In this document: positions 8,605 through 17,355 of the stretch, one piece after another
Layout of the letters: each line of letters starts with the position of its first letter
Numbering within the stretch: the stretch's first letter is position 1
DNA from: Gammaproteobacteria bacterium
GTDB taxonomy: Bacteria; Pseudomonadota; Gammaproteobacteria; Steroidobacterales; Rariloculaceae
Assembly: GCA_022826245.1 (NCBI GenBank)
Contig: JAJDVG010000055.1
Location: 16,882 to 80,881, forward strand
Length of the DNA stretch: 64,000 nt
Direction: 5' to 3'
Program-made: the position numbers and the translations under genes
Notes under the pieces: model-generated
Databases searched by the model: none
Told to the model about the DNA's origin: nothing
What the model saw: the letters and a program-made list of their open reading frames with translations, nothing else

Positions 8605-10104
8605 ATGGCCAGGAGTCCGAACGCAACGCTTGTCGCCGCGGCATCCGTCTGCTGGCTTTCGGCGGCGGTCGCGGAGCTTCCGCCGGTGCCCGTGCCCGCC
8701 GAGAATCCAATCACCGAGGAGAAACGCGTTCTCGGCAAGATCCTGTTCTGGGACGAGCAGTTGTCGAGCGACAACAGCGTCGCCTGCGGGACCTGCCACC
8801 TGCCCGCCTCGGGCGGCGCGGATCCCCGTTCGGCCCGGCATCCGGGCACGGACCCGGGAACGATAGACGATGTCCGCGGCTCGCCGGGCATCGCGGCGCT
8901 CGACAGCCACGGCCGGCCGACCGAGCATCCCCTGTTCGGTTTCGATCGCCAGGTCACCACCCGCCTGAGCCTGTCCAACTTCGGTTCGCTGTGGGCCGGC
9001 GAAGCGTTCTGGGACGGCAGCGCAGCCGGCGAATTCCGCGATCCCCTGACGGGCGAAGTCGCGATCGCCACAGGCGGTGCGCTCGAGAACCAGGCGTTGA
9101 CCGCGCTCTCCAACGAAGCGGAGATGGCGAAGTACGGCCGCACCTGGCAGGAACTCGCGGCCAAGCTCGCCCGCGCAACGCCGCTCGGCGTCGCGAGCGA
9201 TCTGCCCGACGATGTCGCGGCTGCCCTTCGCGATTCGCGTGCTTATCCCGAACTTTTTGCTGACGCTTTCGGCGATCCCGCAATCACGCCCGTGCGCATC
9301 GCTTTCGCGATCGCAAGCTACGAACGCACGCTCGTCCCGGATCAGACCGCCTGGGACCGCTACGAGGCGGGCGACAGCGGCGCGATGGGCGAGGCGGAAC
9401 TCTACGGCTGGCAGGCCATGCAGGACTTCCAGTGCGACAGGTGCCACGAGCCGCCGCTCTTCACGAACAACGACTACTTCAATATCGGCCTCAGGCGCGC
9501 CGACTACGACCCCGGCCGGCAGGGCGTGACCGGCGATCCGGAAGATGCCGGCGAGGTTCGGACGCCGAGCCTCAGAAACGTTGGCCTGCGGCCGCGATTC
9601 ATGCATACCGGGGAATTTCAGACCCTGGGCGCGGCGATCGGCTTCTACCGAACGGGCGCCGTGCTCGCCGAACGCGACCTGATCCCGGGCGGCGGCAACT
9701 ATGCCTTCAACATGAGTACGGTTACCGAGGGCGACATCCACGCGTTTCTCGAAAACGCCCTGACCGACCCGCGGGTGCGCGACGAACGGTTCCCGTTCGA
9801 CCGGCCGACGCTCAGGACCGAGCGTGATGCCGACGACGCGCTCGCACCGGTCGCCCCCCGCGACCTTCGAGCGGCAGGCGAAGGCGCGTCGCTCAGACTG
9901 AGCTGGCAAGCTCCGGCGGACAACACCGGCGTCGTCGACTACGTGCTGTATCGCGACGGCAGCGTGATCGCGCTGCTCACGCAGACAACCTTCCTGGATA
10001 CCGATCCACCTCCATCATCGTCGGTCACCTATACTCTGCTCGCGCGCGATGCCGCCCAGAACGAATCCCCGCCCGCCCGGTTCACGATCTCAAGACGACA
10101 ATGA
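8605..10104 (+). CDS. Di-haem cytochrome c peroxidase-family protein with C-terminal Fn3-like domain
   Basis: A 499-residue exported protein: signal peptide, then two c-type haem sites, CGTCH at 61-65 and CDRCH at 277-281, in the arrangement of the CcpA/MauG superfamily. FWDGSA and RTPSLRNVGLRPRFMHTG are typical of the family. Residues from about 412 to the end (SLRLSWQAPADNTGVVDY, YTLLARDAAQNES) read as a fibronectin type III-like domain, which ordinary CcpA lacks. It probably acts in the periplasm on peroxide or as an oxidase. Its TGA overlaps the ATG of the hemerythrin gene by four bases. Confidence 0.85.
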   Translation: MARSPNATLVAAASVCWLSAAVAELPPVPVPAENPITEEKRVLGKILFWDEQLSSDNSVACGTCHLPASGGADPRSARHPGTDPGTIDDVRGSPGIAALDSHGRPTEHPLFGFDRQVTTRLSLSNFGSLWAGEAFWDGSAAGEFRDPLTGEVAIATGGALENQALTALSNEAEMAKYGRTWQELAAKLARATPLGVASDLPDDVAAALRDSRAYPELFADAFGDPAITPVRIAFAIASYERTLVPDQTAWDRYEAGDSGAMGEAELYGWQAMQDFQCDRCHEPPLFTNNDYFNIGLRRADYDPGRQGVTGDPEDAGEVRTPSLRNVGLRPRFMHTGEFQTLGAAIGFYRTGAVLAERDLIPGGGNYAFNMSTVTEGDIHAFLENALTDPRVRDERFPFDRPTLRTERDADDALAPVAPRDLRAAGEGASLRLSWQAPADNTGVVDYVLYRDGSVIALLTQTTFLDTDPPPSSSVTYTLLARDAAQNESPPARFTISRRQ

Positions 10105-10694
10105 CAGGAAACGCCCTGCCCGAAACTCGAGACATTCCCGGTCTCGATATCGACAGCCGTACGGGTTGGCCGGACGAGCTCAAAGTCCTGCTCGAGAAGT
10201 ATCCGCGCGATAGCTGGAGATCGAGGCCGTCGCCGGTCGCGCAGTTCTGGCTCGACAAGCATGACTGGTTTCGCCACCAGAGTTCGGCGCTCAAGTCGGC
10301 GGGCGACGACTACCGCGAAGGCCGCAGCGACCCGATGACCTTCGTGACCTGGCTCGCGCCGCGCCTGCAGGATTTCATCGCGCACCTGCACGGCCATCAT
10401 CAGGTCGAGGACTACCACTACTTTCCTGCGTTTCGCGCCGCCGAGCAGCGTCTCGCGCCCGGTTTCGACGCCCTCGCCGCCGACCATGAGCTGCTGCATG
10501 ACGGGATTTCCGAAATCGTCGCGACCGTCAACGCCTTCATAGAGGCCGCGCGCGCCGGGAACCCGGCCAACGACGCCACCCGCCACGCGGCTGACCGCTA
10601 TCTCGCGAGCAGCGAGACGATGTTCCGCCGCCTGCTGCGCCACCTCGGCGACGAGGAAGACCTGATCATTCCGGTCATGCTCGATCGGGGCTGA
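10101..10694 (+). CDS. Hemerythrin-domain (HHE) protein
   Basis: A 197-residue soluble protein with hemerythrin-like metal ligands: HLHGHHQVEDYHYFPAF, ADHELLHDGI and HLGDEEDLIIPV. These supply the His and Glu/Asp residues of a di-iron four-helix bundle that binds O2, NO or peroxide products. It has no signal peptide. Its ATG lies inside the stop region of the di-haem peroxidase gene (ATGA overlap), so the two are almost certainly co-translated and may share a role in oxidant handling. The element A1 repeats begin about 35 bp downstream. Confidence 0.85.
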   Translation: MTGNALPETRDIPGLDIDSRTGWPDELKVLLEKYPRDSWRSRPSPVAQFWLDKHDWFRHQSSALKSAGDDYREGRSDPMTFVTWLAPRLQDFIAHLHGHHQVEDYHYFPAFRAAEQRLAPGFDALAADHELLHDGISEIVATVNAFIEAARAGNPANDATRHAADRYLASSETMFRRLLRHLGDEEDLIIPVMLDRG

Positions 10695-10726
10695 CTCACG
10701 CGCGGCCAACATCCATTGTCTTCGCG

Positions 10727-11051
10727 GGGGTGCGGGAGGCGCACTGCGGGTCGCTTGAAACGCGCGGTGACTACGTCCGAACAGGGTCGTCGTGGGCGTC
10801 GTCGCGGTGGTGCGGGGAAGCGCACCACGAGCCGCTTGAAACACGCCGTGAATTCATCGTGCAGGCTCAGTGTCAGCGTTGTCGCAGGGATGCGGGGAGG
10901 CGCACTACAGGCCGCTTGAAACACGCCGTAAATCCATCCCTGGAGGCTCCGCGCGCGCATCCCTGCGCGCGAGGGTTTCAAGCGGCCTGTAGTGCACCTC
11001 CCCTTGGATTGTCGCGGACTTGGGGGGGTAGTTATGGCGCGCGTGGCGGGC
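10727..11051. repeat. Element A1: three degenerate 80-bp units ending in a long foldback hairpin
   Basis: This 357-bp gap (10695-11051) holds no credible gene. Units headed by a GTGCGGG- or ATGCGGGG-type start begin at 10731, 10811 and 10891, exactly 80 bp apart, each with a GCGCAC core and CGCTTGAAAC about 28 bases in. The third unit becomes the left arm (10894-10922) of an inverted repeat whose right arm is 10975-11003: 29 bp with one mismatch and a 52-nt loop. Inside the loop, CGCGCGCA-TCCC-TGCGCGCG (10952-10971) makes a second hairpin. The same element occurs at 50936-51186. Both copies lie between convergent genes. Function unknown. Confidence 0.8.
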
Positions 11052-13487
11052 TCAGCGCGCGGGCGTGAGTTCCTCGACGACGCGGTCGTGGCGCAGGTCG
11101 GCGATTACCTCGCGGACGCGCAGCGATTCGGCACGCTCGACGCTGAAGCTTTGTTGGATGTCGCGCGAGGAGGTCGCGACGTGGAAGACGTACTCGCCCG
11201 GATCGACGATCCAGGCGCGCTCGTCGGGGTCGAAGGACGCGAGGTCCGCGGCGCGGACATCCAGTTGCAGTGTCTGCGACTGACCCGGGGAGAGTAGTGA
11301 TGTCTTGGCGAAGGCGCGCAGTTCCCTGGCGGGTTTGACGATCCGGTCCGTGGGCGCCTGCACGTAGAGCTGGATAACTTCCTTTCCCGCGACGTCGCCG
11401 GTGTTCGTGACCGTTACCGAAACGCGGTAATGATCGTCGGCGATCTCGGGCGGTTGGGCGTCGACGGTGAACGAGGTGTAGGACAGTCCGTAGCCGAAGG
11501 GATAGGCCGGGTCCACATCGAAGGTGTCGTAATAGCGGTAGCCGACGAAGATGCCGTCGCGGTACTCGACCTCCGCCGGCTTGCCGCGCGACAAGGCGCC
11601 GAACCCCGGGACCTCCTCGTCCGAGAGCTCTATTCCCGGAAAGCTTGCCGCCGACGGTACGTCGCTGTAGGCGAGCGAAAACGTTGTCGGCAACTTGCCT
11701 GACGGGTTGACCCTGCCGGTCAGTACGTCAACGACCGCGTGCCCCGCCTCCTGTCCGCCCTGCCAGGCCAGGACAATGGCATCGGCGTGCTCGCGCCAGC
11801 TCGCGGTTTCGATGACGTTGCCGATGTTCAGGATCACGACCACTTTTTTCCGCTCGGCGCGGAAAGCCGCGGAAACGTCGGCGAGCATTGCCTGCTCGGC
11901 GGCGGTCAGATCGAAGTCTCCTTCAATTTCGCGGTCCTGGAACTCGCCTGAATTGCGGCCGATCGTTACCAGCGCAAGCTCGGCCGTCTGTGCGGCGCGC
12001 TCGATCGCGGCCGGATCGAGCGGCATCTCCGGTATGAGCGGCACGAGTTCGAAAAAGAACTCCGGCTCGGGCAGTTTGGCTTCCTCTACAGCGCGGTATT
12101 CAGTGTAGGTTTGCGCAAGTTCCGCGTCGATTTCGAATCCGGCTTCCTCGAGCCCCTGCACCAGCGATACCGTGTAAGCCTCGTTGACGTCGCCGCTGCC
12201 GGAACCGCCGGCAATGAAACTGTAGGAAGTTGCGCCGAACGCGGCGATGTTGCGTTCGTCGTCCGCGAGCGGCAGGGCCGCGCCGTCGTTCTTCAGCAGC
12301 ACGGCGCCCTCGGCCGCGGCGGCGCGGGCCGTTGCAGCGTGGCTCGCGAGGTCCGGTGCATCGCTGTAGGCATACGCCTGCTGGGAACGCGAACCTGCAA
12401 TCATCGCCAGGATTCGCTCGACATTGACGTCGAGTTCGGCCTCGGTCAGCTCGCCACTCTCAACCGCCTGCCGGATCGCTTCGCTGCGCTGCGTCACGCC
12501 CGGCATGAGCAGGTTATTGCCGGCCTTCATCTGCGCGACGGGATCGTCGCCTGCGAACCAGTCGGTCATGACGAGGCCTTCGAAACCCCACTCATCACGC
12601 AACACCGTGGTCAGCAGAACGCGGGACTCGGAGACGGGCGTACCGTTGACCTGGTTGTAGGCGCTCATGATCGCCCAGGGCTGCGATCGTTCGACGGCGA
12701 TTTCCCAGCCGCGCAGGTAGATTTCGCGCAGGGTGCGTTCGCTGATCAGGGTGTCGATGAGCTGGCGATTGGTTTCCTGATTGTTGGCAAGATAGTGCTT
12801 GAGCGTCGCGCCGACGCCGTTGGACTCCACGCCGTTGACCGCGGCCGCGGCCATCGCTCCGGACAACAACGGGTCTTCGGAGAAATACTCGAAATTGCGC
12901 CCGCCGAGTGGATTCCGGTGCAGGTTCATGCCCGGCGCAAGAAACAGGTCGACGCCGTACTCGCGGATCTCCGCGCCCATGGCGACGCCGACCTGTTCGA
13001 CGAGTTCGACATCCCAGGTCGATGCGAGCGCCGTCGCCACAGGGAAGGCCGTGGCGTAGTAGGTCGCGTCGTCGTTCTCGCGCTGCGGCAGGATGCGCAG
13101 CCCCGCGGGACCGTCGGCGAGAACGGTCGAGCGGATATCGAATTCCGGCAGCGCCACCGTGTAGCCGGCCGCGCCCGGCACGCGGTCGACGTCCTGCTCG
13201 AGGCTTTGCGGGTCGCCGCGCGAGCCGCTGACGAGCCGCACCTTCTGCTCGACGCCGAGTTGCGCCATCCATTCGCGCACCTGGGCATCCACTCCCGCGG
13301 AATCCGCGGTCCGGAAGGCTGCCGCGGTGTCATCGTCCGTGAGGCCCGGGCCATCGCCGGAGGGCTCGCGCGTGTCGTTGTTCGCGGCGGTCGCAGGCTC
13401 CGCAGGCGCCGGCGCAGGGCCGCTCGGCGTGGAATCCGTACACGCGGCAACGAACGCCGCGAGGAGCATGATGACTATGACTCGCAT
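11052..13487 (-). CDS. Glycoside hydrolase family 3 lipoprotein (beta-glucosidase-like)
   Basis: An 811-residue protein. The N terminus MRVIVIMLLAAFVAAC is a lipoprotein signal with lipobox Cys16, followed by a Ser/Pro/Ala-rich linker. GH3 features follow in order: GPAGLRI, FLAPGMNLHRNPLGGRNFEYFSEDP (in parts), KHYLANNQE, VMTDWF with the presumed nucleophile Asp309, then the second alpha/beta domain and a C-terminal Fn3-like domain starting near FGYGLSYTSF. It should hydrolyse beta-linked oligosaccharides at the cell surface or in the periplasm. I chose the ATG at 13487, with GGGGAAA just upstream, over an in-frame TTG at 13511. Confidence 0.92.
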   Translation of the reverse strand: MRVIVIMLLAAFVAACTDSTPSGPAPAPAEPATAANNDTREPSGDGPGLTDDDTAAAFRTADSAGVDAQVREWMAQLGVEQKVRLVSGSRGDPQSLEQDVDRVPGAAGYTVALPEFDIRSTVLADGPAGLRILPQRENDDATYYATAFPVATALASTWDVELVEQVGVAMGAEIREYGVDLFLAPGMNLHRNPLGGRNFEYFSEDPLLSGAMAAAAVNGVESNGVGATLKHYLANNQETNRQLIDTLISERTLREIYLRGWEIAVERSQPWAIMSAYNQVNGTPVSESRVLLTTVLRDEWGFEGLVMTDWFAGDDPVAQMKAGNNLLMPGVTQRSEAIRQAVESGELTEAELDVNVERILAMIAGSRSQQAYAYSDAPDLASHAATARAAAAEGAVLLKNDGAALPLADDERNIAAFGATSYSFIAGGSGSGDVNEAYTVSLVQGLEEAGFEIDAELAQTYTEYRAVEEAKLPEPEFFFELVPLIPEMPLDPAAIERAAQTAELALVTIGRNSGEFQDREIEGDFDLTAAEQAMLADVSAAFRAERKKVVVILNIGNVIETASWREHADAIVLAWQGGQEAGHAVVDVLTGRVNPSGKLPTTFSLAYSDVPSAASFPGIELSDEEVPGFGALSRGKPAEVEYRDGIFVGYRYYDTFDVDPAYPFGYGLSYTSFTVDAQPPEIADDHYRVSVTVTNTGDVAGKEVIQLYVQAPTDRIVKPARELRAFAKTSLLSPGQSQTLQLDVRAADLASFDPDERAWIVDPGEYVFHVATSSRDIQQSFSVERAESLRVREVIADLRHDRVVEELTPAR

Positions 13488-13533
13488 AGGTTTCCCCGAA
13501 GTCCGGTTCAATCGGTTGGCAAAGTGCCCACCT

Positions 13534-13587
<54 letters not shown>

Positions 13588-13607
13588 GTGACGCTCGCCT
13601 GCGGTGT

Positions 13608-14048
13608 TCAGGATGCGTCGGGGTCCTGCAACGGCGCGCCGCGCAGGTCTTCGGCTCGTTCCACCTTCACGAGCACGGCGAATCCGTTTCTGTCCGGGTC
13701 GCGCTCGCGTTCGATCTGCAGGATCCTGTCCCAGACCTGGTCGCGCACCGGGCCGTCCTTGTACACGGTCGCCGTGCCGAAAAATCGCGCCACGCCCGCG
13801 AACGGCAGCAGGCTCTCCCTGAGCTCGGCCTTCTGGTAGAAGACCATGATCCTGTCGCCGTCGGCGATGTCGCTCACGCCGCCCTTGCTCCGCTCCCAGA
13901 AAGCGATGGTTTCGTCATCGAACACGCAGGTGCTGCCGCGCAGCGAGATGCGCGGGTAGCCATCGGCATCGACCGTTCCGACTAGCGGCGTGTCCGGCCA
14001 CAGGGCGTCGTTGATATGCGGCTGCAGGGCTGTCGGGATTTTCGCCAT
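13608..14048 (-). CDS. Pyridoxamine 5'-phosphate oxidase-like flavin-binding protein
   Basis: A 146-residue protein of the PNPOx-like split-barrel fold. TPLVGTVDADGYPRISLRG is the typical N-terminal strand pair and GDRIMVFY the next; the family binds FMN or F420. It is too short and lacks the C terminus of true PdxH, so pyridoxamine oxidation is not implied. The ATG at 14048 has GGAG about 7 bases upstream; the longer frame to 14219 has no such support. It is on the same strand as the GH3 gene. Confidence 0.8.
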   Translation of the reverse strand: MAKIPTALQPHINDALWPDTPLVGTVDADGYPRISLRGSTCVFDDETIAFWERSKGGVSDIADGDRIMVFYQKAELRESLLPFAGVARFFGTATVYKDGPVRDQVWDRILQIERERDPDRNGFAVLVKVERAEDLRGAPLQDPDAS

Positions 14049-14223
14049 GGTTCGCTCCGGAAAGAACCGGCTCAGTTTATCGGCGAGGTAAGGGCGCGCC
14101 AAGCGCCGCAGGCTCGGTGTCGACACGGCACCGTCGTCCTTAACCGCTGCTGTCCCGCGAGGACCGCACTCGTTTGCTGGGCGCTGCTCGCGAGGTCTCG
14201 CGACCGTGGGCTGCGGCAAACAC

Positions 14224-14835
14224 TCAACCGCGTCTGAACACGACCGTCAGGTTGTTGGCCGGCATCTCGACGACCTCGTCGAGCGTGAACCCGTACTTGC
14301 CGGCCTCGGCCGCGACATCGCCCAGATCGCGAACGCCCCACTCGGCGTTTCTCGCCCTGAGATCCAGATCGAACGCATCGTTGCTCGGCGCCGTGTGCCG
14401 CCCGTCGCGCCTGTAGGGGCCGTAGAGCACGAGTGGCCCGGCAGCGTCGAGGACACTGTCGATACCGCGAAACAGCGCTTCGGTCGCCGTCCACGGCGCG
14501 ATGTGAATCATGTTGATGCACACGACGGCATCGACGCGCCTGAGCGGCCACGGCTGCTCGTGCACGTCGAGGCGCAAAGGCATTCTGACGTTGACGAGCG
14601 CGCTCGCGTCGACGAGCGATTCGATCCACGCAAGCGCGCGGGACTCGGCGTCGCTCGGCTGCCAGATCAGTTCCGGCAACGCGCGTGCGAAATGGACGAC
14701 GTGCTGGCCCGTACCGCTTGCGATTTCGAGGACCGTGCCTGTCCCGGGCAACACACGCTGCAGTACGTCGAGAATTGGCTCCTTGTTGCGTTCCGCGGCC
14801 GCATTGCGAACCGGGCTGGGATGGACTTGCGGCAT
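14224..14835 (-). CDS. DUF938 class I SAM-dependent methyltransferase
   Basis: A 203-residue protein. VLEIASGTGQHVVHFA is the SAM-binding motif I; SPVRNAAAERNKEPIL at the start and INMIHIAPWTA and LYGPYRRDG further on are characteristic of the DUF938/UPF0585 family. The methyl acceptor is unknown. The ATG at 14835 places translation just before the conserved N terminus, and a longer frame to 14877 is unsupported. It is divergent from the S41 protease gene, with 190 bp between the starts. Confidence 0.88.
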   Translation of the reverse strand: MPQVHPSPVRNAAAERNKEPILDVLQRVLPGTGTVLEIASGTGQHVVHFARALPELIWQPSDAESRALAWIESLVDASALVNVRMPLRLDVHEQPWPLRRVDAVVCINMIHIAPWTATEALFRGIDSVLDAAGPLVLYGPYRRDGRHTAPSNDAFDLDLRARNAEWGVRDLGDVAAEAGKYGFTLDEVVEMPANNLTVVFRRG

Positions 14836-15025
14836 GGCGGTATTTTGCCGGATTCGGCAAGGCGGCGCGCGGCACAAAAGCCTCTCCCGGAAACAGCTTC
14901 ATGGCGTACAATTTCTATACGTTTTATGCAGTTTCATTCGATGAGCAACCCCGGAAATTCGCGCGACGATCGATTTGGCGTCCGGTTCACGATCAACCTC
15001 TGTCTTCGGCGGCGCGCATAGGGCC

Positions 15026-16801
15026 GTGACGCGACTCCGAGTTGTCCTGCTGCTCCTGGCGATAGCAGGTGTCGCGGCCTGTGGGGGCGGCGGTTCGTCG
15101 CCTCCGCCGCCGACCCCGGCTCCGCCTCCCGTGCAGCAACCGCCCCCGGACCCGCCCCCGGATCCTCCGCCGCCGGACCCCGATCCCCCGCCGCCCGATC
15201 CGAATCCCGATCCCGATCCCGATCCCGATCCTGATCCGGACCCAGACCCGGATCCAGACCCGGATCCAGACCCGGACCCAGACCCGGACCCAGACCCGGA
15301 CCCCACAAGCACCTGGACTCCGAACGTCTTCCTGCCGGCCGCAACGTTCGCCGCGCAGTGCGAGAACCCGCGCAGCGGCACGAACCCGCAAACAAACCGC
15401 GCCTACCCGGACATGCAGGGCTCGACACTCGCTGAAAACAACTGGCTGCGTTCATGGAGCAACCACCTGTATCTGTGGTACGACGAGATCACCGACCGCG
15501 ATCCGGGCCTCTATCCGACACCTGACTACTTCAATCTCCTCAAGACCGAAGCGCTCACGCCGTCAGGCAACCCCAAGGACCGGTTCCACTTCACGTATCC
15601 CACCGAGGAATGGGTCCGCCTGTCGCAATCGGGCGTATCCGCGGGTTACGGTGTCGAGTGGACGCTCGTCGCGCGCTCGCCGCCGCGGCACATCGTGGTC
15701 GCATTCGCTTCCCCCGATACGCCAGCCACCCGCTCACCGGCCAATCTCGCACGCGGCGCCGTCGTGCTCGAGGTCGATGGCGTGGATGCGGTAAACGCGT
15801 CGGGTTCCGCCGCCGTCGCCACGTTGAATGCGGCCCTCTTCCCGGAAGGCGCCGGTGAAACGCACACGTTCAGGATTCGGGATGCCGGAGCGACAGCGTC
15901 CCGGGAGGTCATCCTGCGCTCCGAGTTTGTCACGCTCGAGCCCGTGCAACACGTCAGTACGATCGACACCCCGACCGGCACGGTCGGCTACATCTTTTTC
16001 AGCGACCATATCGCGACGGCGGAGCCACTGCTCATCGAAGCAATCACTGAACTCGAACAGGCCGGCATCAGCGACCTCGTGCTCGACATGCGCTACAACG
16101 GCGGGGGCTTTCTCTACATCGCCAGCGAACTCGCCTACATGATCGCCGGAGCCGTACCGACAGCCGGGCGAATCTTCGAGGAACTCCAGTTCAACGACAA
16201 GCATCCGGTCACCAACCCGGTCACGGGCCGACCGATCGAGCCTTTGCCGTTCCTGCCCGAGGCGATCGGCGATTCGGCGTACGAGGGCACGGAGCTCCCG
16301 TCCCTGAACCTGCCGCGCGTGTTCGTACTCACCGGCCGCGGTACCTGCTCCGCGAGCGAATCGGTCATCAATGGCCTGCGCGGGGTCGATGTCGAAGTAA
16401 TCCAGATCGGCGGGACCACCTGCGGAAAGCCGTACGGCTTCTACCCTGCCGACAACTGCGGTACGACGTATTTCTCGATCCAGTTCAGGGGCAACAACGA
16501 AAAGGGCTTCGGCGATTACGCGGACGGTTTCTCGCCGGGCAACGTCACGGTGCCCGCCGGCACATCCGTGCCCGGTTGCGTCGTCGGCGACGACTTCACG
16601 AGACCGCTCGGCGATACCGGGGAAGACAGGCTCGCGGCAGCACTCGAATACCGCGCCAACGGGACCTGCCCCGCGCCTCCGGCAAGCTCCCTGTTGAAGA
16701 GCTACCGGGCGGCCGGAGCGCCGGCGCTGTTTCCGGCGATCGACGGCGTGCTCATTCGTTCGCCGCTGCGCGAAAATCGCTGGCTCGATCAATGGCAATA
16801 A
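15026..16801 (+). CDS. S41-family peptidase lipoprotein with Pro-Asp repeat linker
   Basis: A 591-residue protein. From the GTG at 15026 it starts with a short lipoprotein signal (LLLLAIAGVAAC, lipid Cys19), then a Gly/Ser patch and a Pro-rich stalk with 16 consecutive Pro-Asp pairs (residues 61-92). The C-terminal-processing-protease domain follows, with GTCSASESVINGL (nucleophile Ser442) and GTTCGKPYGF (general base Lys468), the Ser-Lys dyad of Tsp-like enzymes. A PDZ-like segment precedes it (VVLEVDGVDAVNA). Likely anchored in the outer membrane with the stalk holding the protease away from the surface. An upstream TTG at 14975 is less likely. Confidence 0.87.
   Translation: MTRLRVVLLLLAIAGVAACGGGGSSPPPPTPAPPPVQQPPPDPPPDPPPPDPDPPPPDPNPDPDPDPDPDPDPDPDPDPDPDPDPDPDPDPDPTSTWTPNVFLPAATFAAQCENPRSGTNPQTNRAYPDMQGSTLAENNWLRSWSNHLYLWYDEITDRDPGLYPTPDYFNLLKTEALTPSGNPKDRFHFTYPTEEWVRLSQSGVSAGYGVEWTLVARSPPRHIVVAFASPDTPATRSPANLARGAVVLEVDGVDAVNASGSAAVATLNAALFPEGAGETHTFRIRDAGATASREVILRSEFVTLEPVQHVSTIDTPTGTVGYIFFSDHIATAEPLLIEAITELEQAGISDLVLDMRYNGGGFLYIASELAYMIAGAVPTAGRIFEELQFNDKHPVTNPVTGRPIEPLPFLPEAIGDSAYEGTELPSLNLPRVFVLTGRGTCSASESVINGLRGVDVEVIQIGGTTCGKPYGFYPADNCGTTYFSIQFRGNNEKGFGDYADGFSPGNVTVPAGTSVPGCVVGDDFTRPLGDTGEDRLAAALEYRANGTCPAPPASSLLKSYRAAGAPALFPAIDGVLIRSPLRENRWLDQWQ
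15206..15304. repeat. In-frame minisatellite encoding (Pro-Asp)16
   Basis: Sixteen CCN-GAY hexamers in tandem inside the S41 protease gene, ending with a further CCC. Much of the tract also shows a 12-bp period (alternating CCGGAY and CCAGAC). Codon use is nearly uniform, so the tract looks recently expanded. Gain or loss of whole hexamers would change stalk length without a frameshift. Confidence 0.9.
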
Positions 16802-16966
16802 CGGCTGACGCGACCGGCAGCCGAGCGATCCCGGGCCCTGCGCGCGTACGCGGCGTGCGCACCGTCGGTGCGTCGCCGCCAGCGACCAAATGCGCTAAAG
16901 TCCGTCCCGGTTCCGGCCACGGTCCGGAAAACGCCTGAGCAACTCAAAGGGAACGGCAGCCAGGGG

Positions 16967-17347
16967 ATGCGCCGCACTTCACTTGCATTGATCGCCGCAA
17001 CGCCGCTTCTGCTTGCCGGCTGTTTCGGCGGGCGGGGCTCCGTCGTGGACGTTCCGGCGCGGATCGTGAATCCGTCGCCAACGTCGCGATTCGAACTGAC
17101 GCGCACCGTGATGAGCGCGGTCAACGACACGGCGATCGCGCTCGCGGACGACGCGCTGACCGAGACGAGTTCGCTGACCCTCGAGCGGTCGCCGCCGCGC
17201 AGCATCGAAGGCGAGCCGGCGACGGGCCGGCTGCTCGACCAGCCCGTGCGCTTCCGCCTCGTGCTGAACGGCGCGAACTGCGTGCTGATCAACGAAGCCG
17301 ACGGACGCCGCTGGCGCTTGTCGCAGACGGAGTGCGTGCCGGAATAG
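16967..17347 (+). CDS. Small putative lipoprotein of unknown function
   Basis: A 126-residue protein with a lipoprotein signal (SLALIAATPLLLAGC, lipobox LAGC) and a mature domain of about 105 residues that I do not recognise. The C terminus (FRLVLNGANCVLINEADGRR in part) has a second Cys and ends CVPE, so an intramolecular disulfide is possible. The ATG at 16967 is the start that gives the signal peptide. The hydroxyacid dehydrogenase gene starts 8 bp after its stop, so they are probably co-transcribed. Confidence 0.65.
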   Translation: MRRTSLALIAATPLLLAGCFGGRGSVVDVPARIVNPSPTSRFELTRTVMSAVNDTAIALADDALTETSSLTLERSPPRSIEGEPATGRLLDQPVRFRLVLNGANCVLINEADGRRWRLSQTECVPE

Positions 17348-17355
17348 GTAACGTC

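Noticed and set aside
10731-11003. CRISPR array or integron attC array at element A
   Set aside because: The 80-bp units diverge throughout, have no separate unique spacers, and end in a long palindrome. No cas or integrase gene is present, and the arms lack attC core sites.
10598-11068. Open frames across element A1 on both strands
   Set aside because: They arise because GC-rich repeats rarely contain stops. The 80-bp period is not a multiple of three, so repeated peptides appear in shifting frames; no RBS or family match.
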